Shown here in pieces: positions 54,165-60,689 of a DNA stretch of 64,000 nt; position 1 is the first letter of the stretch; every line of letters begins with the position of its first letter. The notes beneath the pieces were generated by a model, which saw only the letters and a list, made by a program, of their open reading frames with translations, was not told where the DNA came from and made no database searches. The stretch is from JAADJA01 sp963840975 (lineage in GTDB: Bacteria > Bacteroidota > Bacteroidia > Bacteroidales > JAADJA01), in contig CAWJBC010000017.1 in the NCBI GenBank assembly GCA_963840975.1, positions 186,001 to 250,000 on the forward strand. Reading direction: 5' to 3'. The position numbers and the translations under genes are program-made.

Positions 54165-54709
54165 ATGAATGAAATAATTACAGCTACAAAAGAAACTATA
54201 ATTCCAGGTACATTGCAGTTAAGATTGTAACAATCAGGGATGATAAAGTGATGCTTGATGTTCACCTTGCGGCGTTGTACGATATTGAAACAAGGGTGTT
54301 GAAAGCAGCAGGTACAAAGAAACATTGACCGTTTTCCCGGAGATTTTATGTTTGAACTGACTGAAGCCGAGAGGAAGCAGCTGGTATCACAAATTGTGAT
54401 ACCTGGTCTGTAAAGATTTTGGCGGAGCGGTACCTTTCGCCTTTACAGAACAGGGTGTTGCTATGCTAGTGGGGTATTGCGCAGCCAAAAAAAGCTGTGG
54501 AGGTTAATATTTCCATTATGCGGGCATTTACCATGTTAAGAAAGGCTTTATTTCTTCATAAAGACATTTTGCTGGAATTAGGAAGTATAAAACGACAACT
54601 TTCAGATCATAACGAACAGATATTATTGATATTTGAATACTTAAAACAAACCGATGAATCAAAGCAACAACAAACTCAGTGTGAGAAAAGAACCCGGATC
54701 GGCAATTAA
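54165..54709 (+). pseudogene. ORF6N domain protein, decayed
   Basis: Fragments in shifted frames reconstruct an ORF6N protein. MNEIITATKETI is the start, then IRDDKVMLDVHLAALYDIET, RNIDRFPGDFMFELTEAE, KDFGGAVPFAFTEQGVAML, and finally a good frame (54497-54709) with VNISIMRAFTMLRKALFLHK and a helical tail. ORF6N (KilA-N relative) domains are DNA-binding and typical of phages and mobile islands. At least two frameshifts and a stop break the gene. The intact C-terminal frame could still be translated as a 70-residue helical peptide. Confidence 0.7.
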
Positions 54710-54786
54710 AAGTATGGAGAAGATTAAAACAATTCTTGTGGGTTCATTAAATATCAGTGAGAAAATGATCCATGGCAATTGCGAGG

Positions 54787-54862
54787 TTTTTAACATTGAA
54801 AACAAGCCACAAGTCGCGCCAATGCTAAGGCTAGGGTTGGAAGACTTGCAGCAGCGGGAATT
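54787..54862 (+). repeat. Hairpin repeat E, copy 2
   Basis: This copy starts TTTTAACATTGAAAACAAGC. CAAGTC (54810-54815) and GACTTG (54843-54848) with inner CCAA/TTGG form a hairpin, followed by CAGCAGCGGG. Immediately downstream begins a copy of the MNT promoter region (CCCTGAAA...). Confidence 0.65.
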
Positions 54863-54869
54863 CTTTTTA

Positions 54870-54999
54870 CATCCCTGAAAAAAATTAACATTGACCAGTT
54901 GACAGACCATTATATTTTATCTTTATTTTTGTTTAAAATCTTTGCTGTGAAGAGTTAAAGAAAGAAGAATTCGATGGACGAAATGGAAAGCAAGATCGT
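54870..54999 (+). pseudogene. Truncated copy of the MNT promoter and 5' end (copy 2)
   Basis: The stretch repeats the sequence at 53107-53231: CCCTGAA...AAATT, the TATTTTTG -7 box, ATCTTTGCTGTG and AAAGAAAGAAGAATTC. It then breaks off after AGCAAGATCG into repeat E copy 3. A small deletion in the start region (CTGTGAAGAGTTAAAG) destroys the reading frame. Confidence 0.6.
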
Positions 55000-55070
55000 T
55001 TTTAACATTGAAAGCAAGCCACAAGTCTCGCCAATGCTAAGGACAGGGCGGGAAAACTTGCGAGTGAGTG
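55000..55070 (+). repeat. Hairpin repeat E, copy 3
   Basis: This copy starts TTTTTAACATTGAAAGCAAG and has AAGTC...CC / GG...AACTT arms, weaker than copies 2, 4 and 5. It joins the MNT 5' remnant to the promoter region of the second toxin-antitoxin pair. Confidence 0.6.
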
Positions 55071-55102
55071 GGGCTTTAAGGTATAAGAAGTGGATTTTAT
55101 GA

Positions 55103-55131
55103 TTGTTGGGAAGGAATAATATTTATATTTG
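55103..55131 (+). promoter_or_regulatory. Promoter of the second toxin-antitoxin pair
   Basis: TTG (55103-55105) and the perfect -7 box TATATTTG (55124-55131) are separated by 18 bp, and the box ends 22 bp before the antitoxin ATG. Confidence 0.5.
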
Positions 55132-55153
55132 TAGTTCACTTAAATAACAGACA

Positions 55154-55369
55154 ATGACCGAAATTAAGGATATATTAAAACTAAGTGTGGAAGAGCGTCT
55201 TCACCTGGTTCAGACCATCTGGGACAGTATTTCGGGGGAAGCCGAGGAGGTTCCGGTTAGCGATGGACATAAGGCGATACTGAATGAACGGCTGGAATCG
55301 TACAAGAAAAACCCTGGTAATAATGTGAGTTGGGAAGAGGTGAAGGAAAGCGCTAAAAAAATTCTATGA
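55154..55369 (+). CDS. Addiction-module antitoxin (PF09720-like)
   Basis: The 71-residue product has LSVEERLHLVQTIWDSISGE followed by a short helix and LNERLESYKKNPGNNVSWEE. This is the characteristic pattern of the putative addiction-module component family (PF09720, the Unstab_antitox type). It overlaps the next gene by 4 bp (ATGA), the normal antitoxin-toxin coupling. It should neutralise the ParE-like toxin and repress the shared promoter. Confidence 0.85.
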   Translation: MTEIKDILKLSVEERLHLVQTIWDSISGEAEEVPVSDGHKAILNERLESYKKNPGNNVSWEEVKESAKKIL

Positions 55370-55668
55370 AATTCACTATTGAATTTCGAAAAGATGCACT
55401 TGAAGATATCCTGGGTGCAATAAACTGGTATGAAAATCAGATTGCAGGATTGGGTGATGAATTCTTTATTGCATTAACCAATGAGGTAAGGAATATACGC
55501 CGAAATCCTTTATTGTATGCCGCAAAATATAAGAATGTAAGGAAGGCTATTACCAAAAGATTCCCGTACATTATCTATTTTATTGTGAGTCCAGCAAATG
55601 TAATAATTGTCCTTGCAGTGCTTCATATGAAAAGAGGTGACACTACCTGGGAAAAACGGATAAAATGA
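55366..55668 (+). CDS. ParE/RelE-family toxin
   Basis: The 100-residue product has the ParE/RelE fold pattern: TIEFRKDALEDILGAINWYE, GDEFFIALTNEVRNIRRNPL, KNVRKAITKRFPYIIYFIVS and a last strand VIIVLAVLHMKRGDTTW. ParE toxins poison gyrase, while RelE toxins cleave mRNA; the IINWYE-type helix and pairing with a PF09720-like antitoxin favour ParE-like. The frame is intact, so the module may be functional. Confidence 0.88.
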   Translation: MKFTIEFRKDALEDILGAINWYENQIAGLGDEFFIALTNEVRNIRRNPLLYAAKYKNVRKAITKRFPYIIYFIVSPANVIIVLAVLHMKRGDTTWEKRIK

Positions 55669-55741
55669 TTTTAGAGATAGGATTTTTGAGGGAGGTTATA
55701 GGATTTGAATAGAAAGATGGGATTAGGAAACTAAGAAGAAT

Positions 55742-55792
55742 TAGTCAGCCAATGCAAAGGCATAAGCACAAGACTTTGCGCAACGAGGGGGA
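55742..55792 (+). repeat. Hairpin repeat E, diverged copy
   Basis: AGTCAGCCAATGC, then AAGACTTTGCG and GAGGGGG, follow the same order as the other E copies with several mismatches. It is followed directly by a fragment of the MNT 5' coding region (GAAATCAGGATTGACGAAAT). Confidence 0.4.
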
Positions 55793-55828
55793 AGAAATCA
55801 GGATTGACGAAATCTCAAATAAGATTGA

Positions 55829-55902
55829 TTTTAACATTGAAAACAAGCCACAAGTCGCGCCAATGATTATGCCAGGGCTGGAAGACTTGCGGCTGCGGGG
55901 AT
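55829..55902 (+). repeat. Hairpin repeat E, copy 4
   Basis: This copy starts TTTTAACATTGAAAACAAGC, with CAAGTC...CCA / TGG..GACTTG arms and CGGCTGCGGGGATT at the end. It lies between an MNT 5' fragment and the third copy of the MNT promoter region. Confidence 0.65.
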
Positions 55903-55909
55903 TATTTGT

Positions 55910-56206
55910 ACTTCCCTGAAACAAATTAACATTGACCGGTTGACAGACCAATATATTTTATCTTTATTTTTGTTTAAAATCTTTGCTGTGGAACAATTGA
56001 GGAAAGAAGAAATCAGGATTGACGAAACCTCAAACAAGATCGTTTTTAACATTGAAAACAAGCCACAAGTCTCGCCAATGTTAAGGCTTGAGCTGGAAGA
56101 CTTGCGGCAGAAGGGGGATGTTGAACGAGCCATTGCTATAGCCAGAAATTTTCGTGATGTTTTTATTTCAAAAATGAAGTTGGACGAGGGCCAGGATATA
56201 TTATAG
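55910..56206 (+). pseudogene. MNT/HEPN deletion chimera: MNT 5' end and HEPN 3' end joined through repeat E
   Basis: The segment starts with the MNT promoter (copy 3, -7 box TATTTTTG) and 5' coding part (GTGGAACAATTGAGGAAAGA). It passes through repeat E copy 5 (56043-56116) and continues in frame with the last 30 codons of HEPN (DVERAIAIARNFRDV...DEGQDIL). The open frame of 55940-56206 could make an 88-residue hybrid (about 75 residues from the GTG). The middle of both genes, including the NTase active site and most of the HEPN domain, is missing. It is almost certainly inactive as a toxin-antitoxin pair. Confidence 0.65.
56043..56116 (+). repeat. Hairpin repeat E, copy 5
   Basis: Its arms are CAAGTC...CCA / TGG..GACTTG. 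It sits exactly at the junction of the MNT 5' remnant and the HEPN 3' remnant and is translated in frame with both. Confidence 0.65.
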
Positions 56207-56298
56207 CTATTGTTAAAGCTGACAGACAAGCTTAAGCCTGGTTTGGGTGATATGCAGGAACGGCTGGTGTAAGTTACAGTTACATGCCAACAAGAATA
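56117..56298 (+). repeat. Duplicate of the HEPN 3' end and flank
   Basis: About 180 bp nearly identical to 53818-54001, running from GATGTTGAACGAGCCATTGC through the stop and the non-coding CTGACAGACAAGCTTAAGCC to ATGCCAACAAGAAT. There it diverges, because the rest of repeat E copy 1 is deleted. Identity outside the coding part shows a recent duplication. Confidence 0.75.
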
Positions 56299-56348
56299 CG
56301 AGAGAAAGTAGTGATATCACAATTTGTGATAACCTTGGAACTAAAATT

Positions 56349-56525
56349 ATGAATGAAATAATCAGCTCAAAAGAAAATATAACCCGGATTTTTCATATCA
56401 GGAGTTCTAAAGAGATGCTTGATTTTCACCTTAGCGCTTTGAATGAGTTTGAAGCCCTTCGTGAATTAATAGAAAAGAAAAAAGAACCTCTAAAACCGGT
56501 TGGATTTAAAACATATGACAAATGA
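56349..56525 (+). CDS. Small protein with ORF6N-like N-terminus
   Basis: The product is 58 residues from ATG 56349. The first half, MNEIISSKENIT and FHIRSSKEMLDFHLSALNEF, parallels the decayed ORF6N at 54165 (MNEIITATKETI, IRDDKVMLDVHLAALYDI), and the upstream DNA (CCTTGGA-ACTAAAAT) is shared too. The second half (EALRELIEKKKEPLKPVGFK) is different. It may be a small antitoxin-like protein or a deletion product of an ORF6N gene. Expression is not evident. Confidence 0.35.
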   Translation: MNEIISSKENITRIFHIRSSKEMLDFHLSALNEFEALRELIEKKKEPLKPVGFKTYDK

Positions 56526-56560
56526 TTTTAAATGTTGGATAGGAACAGAGTGGCAGGAAG

Positions 56561-56622
56561 TGATAAGCTACAAGTTACGCCAACGCACAAGTCCGAGCAG
56601 GAAGACTTGCGGCAGCGGGGTT
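56561..56622 (+). repeat. Hairpin repeat E, copy 6
   Basis: ACAAGTTACGCCAACGC ... GGAAGACTTGCGGCAGCGGG, with CAAGT/ACTTG arms. It follows the small ORF6N-like gene, so again the repeat marks a gene boundary. Confidence 0.6.
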
Positions 56623-56688
56623 ATTGTATTTTAGCTTTCAAAGTGAACGGGAAACAAAATTCGTAAATGTATTTTCTAATAAAAAACT

Positions 56689-56895
56689 ATGAAGACTATG
56701 ATTAATATATATGATAAGTTTAGGTTTAATGTGACTAGAATATTGAATGAAAGGAATCAGTTTAATTCAGGAAGGAACATATTTAAGCAATCCAGGCCAC
56801 AAATGGGAGCACCTAGTAGTCAAACGTCAGGCGAGAAATTTTTTAATAAAATCACTTGGGAAAAGATTATTGGAATGTCCACTTCATGGTTATAA
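56689..56895 (+). CDS. Small hypothetical protein
   Basis: An open frame of 68 residues, basic, with no recognisable motif (MKTMINIYDKFRFNVTRILN at the start). Codon use is AT-rich like the rest of the island. There is no clear ribosome-binding site. It may be a chance frame. The following 56896-57237 is AT-rich and shows nothing recognisable. Confidence 0.25.
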   Translation: MKTMINIYDKFRFNVTRILNERNQFNSGRNIFKQSRPQMGAPSSQTSGEKFFNKITWEKIIGMSTSWL

Positions 56896-57237
56896 TAATT
56901 TAGGGCGTTAAATACATATGAATGGAATGCAACTTTTACAAAAACCTTTGAAAAAACAAGGAATACTCAAATTTAAATGGGTAGTAAAAATTGAAAGCAA
57001 ATATGTATTTCTGAGTTTGTTCTGATGCTGATCTCATAGCTTAATGAATCAGAGCTATAAAGTTAGGAGTATTGAAGCGATTTTATAAGAACTCTTAGGA
57101 GAATGAAATTGATGAATATTATATTGTTGATTTTCTAACCATGAATCGGGAAACAAATATGAGTTTTAATTTGCTTTCAGAATATAAATTTTTATCTGTT
57201 CATTTGCCAAATTTAATTTCAATATGGAATCTTTTGT

Positions 57238-58188
57238 TTGTTTTATAAAAATAATTTGAGTAATGAAATGAAAATGCCTTATTTTTATACCAAAATCATT
57301 CATCCAGCGAAGAAGAGGACTCTTCATCTAGCGAGGAAGACGACAGTTCATACAGTGAAGAAGATGCTCTCTTCATCTAGCGAAGAAGACGACAGTTCAT
57401 CCAGTGAAGAAGGTGACTCTTCATCTAGCGAAGAAGACGACAGTTCATCCAGTGAAGAAGATGACTCTTCATCTAGCGAGGAAGACGACAGTTCATCCAG
57501 TGAAGAAGATGACTCTTCATCTAGCGAGGAAGACGACAGTTCATCCAGTGAAGAAGATGACTCTTCATCTAGCGAGGAAGACGACAGTTCATCCAGTGAA
57601 GAAGATAACTCTTCATCTAGCGAAGAAGACGAGATATATTCAAGGAAAAAGTATTATCTTTATTTTGATACTGAAACAACAGGTTTGCCAAGAAATAGGA
57701 AAGCCCAATTAAAGATAGGAGATAGTAGACCTTTCTTGGTCCAAATTGCATGGATTCTTTCTGATTCAAAGGGAACAATAATAAAGAAGGCAAACTATGT
57801 AATAAAACCAAATGGTTTTCAAATACCTTTTGACTCTACTGAGATTCATGGTATAACAAATAACTTTGCAATTCAATATGGATTTTCGATAAAAAAAATT
57901 TTACAAGAATTAATAATATTAATTAAAAAATCGGATTACTTGGTTGCGCATAATATGAGTTTCGATGAAAAAACCATAGGGGCTGAGCTTATTCGGGCAG
58001 GGTTTAAAAATTTATTAGAGAAAACGGTTAAAATATGCACTATGGAAGGATCGACAAATTATTGCAAAATACCAGGAAGGTATGGCTACAAGTGGCCGAG
58101 CCTTAGTGAATTATATTTTAAACTATTCAAATCTCATTTCCCAGAATCTCACAATGCAGAGAATGACATTAACGCTACTTTCAAATGA
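57238..58188 (+). CDS. Ser/Glu/Asp-repeat protein fused to a DEDDh 3'-5' exonuclease domain
   Basis: The 316-residue product has three parts: a basic N-terminus (about 1-42), an acidic low-complexity tract of SSSSEEDD units (about 43-130), then an RNase T/DnaQ-type exonuclease (about 138-316). DEDDh residues are visible: D144 and E146 in FDTETTG, D243 in AHNMSFDEKT, and H305 and D310 in SHNAENDINA. Such domains degrade DNA or RNA from the 3' end. The frame shifts at about 57372 relative to the upstream repeats, so the natural N-terminus may read SSSEEEDSSSSEED throughout. A TGA at 58186 cuts the domain; the same frame continues FWEFKRIREL to a stop near 58270, as expected for an intact exonuclease C-terminus. 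Confidence 0.7.
   Translation: MFYKNNLSNEMKMPYFYTKIIHPAKKRTLHLARKTTVHTVKKMLSSSSEEDDSSSSEEGDSSSSEEDDSSSSEEDDSSSSEEDDSSSSEEDDSSSSEEDDSSSSEEDDSSSSEEDDSSSSEEDNSSSSEEDEIYSRKKYYLYFDTETTGLPRNRKAQLKIGDSRPFLVQIAWILSDSKGTIIKKANYVIKPNGFQIPFDSTEIHGITNNFAIQYGFSIKKILQELIILIKKSDYLVAHNMSFDEKTIGAELIRAGFKNLLEKTVKICTMEGSTNYCKIPGRYGYKWPSLSELYFKLFKSHFPESHNAENDINATFK
57299..57632 (+). repeat. 24/48-bp tandem repeat coding SSSSEEDD
   Basis: About 14 units of 24 bp, each giving Ser4-Glu2-Asp2. Two DNA variants alternate (GACAGTTCATCCAGTGAAGA and GACTCTTCATCTAGCGAGGA), making a 48-bp higher-order period. One unit near 57372 carries an extra base (GATGCTCTCTTC instead of GATGACTCTTC), changing the frame. Repeat number is likely to vary between strains. 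Confidence 0.85.
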
Positions 58189-60689
58189 TTTTGGGAATTC
58201 AAAAGAATACGAGAATTGAAGGTTAAAACGAATTTGGCAGGATATATTGAAGGTTGTTATGAAAGAATGTGAGATTTGGTTGATTTATAACGTTCATAAA
58301 ACCAATACAAATAGGGAAAAAATTACTGGCCGTAATATTCAAGATGACTCTTCGGAGGCAGATTTTATTCTTGACCGCCTTGGAAGATATGTTATTGCAC
58401 CTTTGACAGAGTGGAATGGGAGTTTTCATTTAAACGGCATATGGTAAAAATTCTACCAGACGAAATGAACAATCTCTATAAAGTTCAAGCTGCTGACTGT
58501 TCTCGGATTCGTCCAATTCAAGAAAGCAGATTAATTAAGAAAATAGGTGTTATTAACTCACGCATTCTCAAAGTTATACATAATGCATCGGCGACACATC
58601 CATAAAAGGTTCAGAATGGAAAGCGGCTTTTATTTTAGGAGATTAGATTTTTAATTTGAAAAGGTAGGATATAAAAGCAACAAGTCGCGCCAATGCTGAG
58701 GCGTAAGCTCGAATGCGGCTAGGTGGATAAGGTAGCACAATCGGACGCTTCCGTCATTTGGGGGCATCTTTCTAAATTTGTGAATGAACTGTACTTTGGA
58801 ACGAAAATATTATTTATGAAAAATGGTTCTCAATTGAGGACAAAGAAAAATGTATTAGATCCACATTAAAGAAAGCATAAAATTGGCGGATGGCAAGGCA
58901 GGATTTCAAATTTATACCAAATAACGATTTAAAACTATACGAATTGCTTGGGACAGTATAACATTGAAACAAATCGCAAAAGAATTTATTAGACATTAAT
59001 AAGAAAAAATTGGGGTATGCACTAACTTATATTAACCGAGATGATGTTGAACTGACAGAAAGTAGGGATAAAGTAGGTGATGTGGAAAATTTAATAGAAA
59101 TAATGGACAAGGAATATGGCTATCAATCATATGATGATCAAGAAAAACGAGTCGCCAAAATCTTTCCCTATCTTGATATTTCCGTGAATAATAAAAACCA
59201 AACCTTTAGAATGACTATTGCAAAAAAACCTTCATAATTCGATATTTTGACTGGTGATTGTTAGTGCCTTTTTTGTCTTTTTATGTTAATGGGAATTGGA
59301 GAAAAAGTGGATATAATCAATGTAACAAAAAAACCCCACTTTAGTGATAAATATGAACTTTTAAACTTCCAGAAGAATTTCACAATGTATATGGACTTTA
59401 TGCAATTGCAAAAAGGATACAGATAAACAACAATTTAAACTTTTATTGTATGAATTAATGGCCGTAGATTATAATTCACATAACTTTAAATTGAAAACAT
59501 TATACATATTGGTTTTTATCCTATTCAAATCAATTGAAAGTTGGACAAAACAAAAACAAAGTTTGATATGACAAAGTCATTGAATTTTTTTCTTATGAAG
59601 CTTCTGTTAGATGACAAACTTCTTACAGAAAAGCAGAATGCCTAAGGATTTTTGATTGTATAGTTGGAAAAATAGATTAGAATTTAATTTTATGGAGTCG
59701 TAACATTGATAAATGACAAAAGATTACGCAACGGAATTTAAAAAGATAGCAGGAAAGCACCAAAGTTAGAGGGAATAGATAAATCTTGACCAAATTATTT
59801 AAGCATTAAATCCCCTAACTATTGAGCTGCTTTTATGGTTATTTAAAGTTACAGCTAGATATTTTGGTAGAATTTATTGCCGTGGAGAGAAGGAAAAATA
59901 CTTACCAATGGTTCCAAAACTTATCGAGGATATGGAACAAATGAAATCATAGCTATTCGAACGAAGGCTTATGAGGAATTAGTAAGCTCAATTAATCCAC
60001 TTTTCAAGGTGAGAAGGTTTAAACGCGAGGATGTGAATTCAATCTTACAACAGTTGGCAAAAAACAAATTTGAAGTGGTGGAGAACTCAATGCAATATGG
60101 TTTTCTTTATTGAACACAAAAAGTTATTGTTTATTAACATTTTCTGTGAAAAAAGAGCACCTCTTCATTGACAATTTCGGATTTGCGCAAAGAACACTCC
60201 TCATTAAGTCTAAGACTGCATTGTCAACATGGCATTAGTGCTACTAAACCAGTAGAAGTTTGGCACGCTAAAATTTGATTTTGATGATTTCTTAGTTTCA
60301 AAAGTAGAAATTCCTAATAGTAAATCCTTTGAATTGCATGGTGATATGTTTAAAAAGGACTACATGTATCCCAATAGAAAAATAGATCATACGCTTAAAG
60401 TATTATCAAGGAAAAGAAAAATGGTATTATTAAAAAAATGATTAAGAAATATTCTTTAAAGCAGGATGATTAGGTAATATAGAATAATTTTGATTTAAAT
60501 TCTTTAATGGGAAATATAAATCAACTTCAATACATATTGAGGTTTATTCAGACAAAGAAGTAAATAAGTTATTCCCAGTACAGTTAGAATCCCTAATTGG
60601 CGTGAGTCTGAAGCCCGGCAAATGCAAGCGACTCGTACCTTCAAAAAACAACAGCGTTAAAAATAAAACAATAAAAAACGACATTAAAT
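58189..60689. other. AT-rich decayed stretch without a convincing gene
   Basis: The sequence is rich in A and T, with short frames only. The largest are 58247-58447, 58411-58605, 59010-59237 (ALTYINRDDVELTESRDK start) and 59877-60113 (TKAYEELVSSINPLFKVRRF). None shows a known domain, a clear ribosome-binding site or codon use like the neighbouring locus. A diverged copy of repeat E lies at 58676-58726 (CAACAAGTCGCGCCAATGC). I read the stretch as remains of several accessory genes. Confidence 0.5.

Noticed and set aside
57299..57632. CRISPR-like regular repeats
   Set aside because: The 24-bp units are directly adjacent with no spacers and encode SSSSEEDD in frame; this is a coding tandem repeat.
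57404..57712. A Lys/His/Thr-rich 102-codon frame overlapping the Ser/Glu/Asp tract
   Set aside because: It is the +1 frame of the same tandem repeat and ends shortly after the repeat; the exonuclease frame is the meaningful one.
53983..58726. Repeat E as canonical integron attC sites
   Set aside because: The stem-and-bulge layout is similar, but RYYYAAC and GTTRRRY core sites are not present at matching ends and no integron integrase is seen. Kept only as an analogy.
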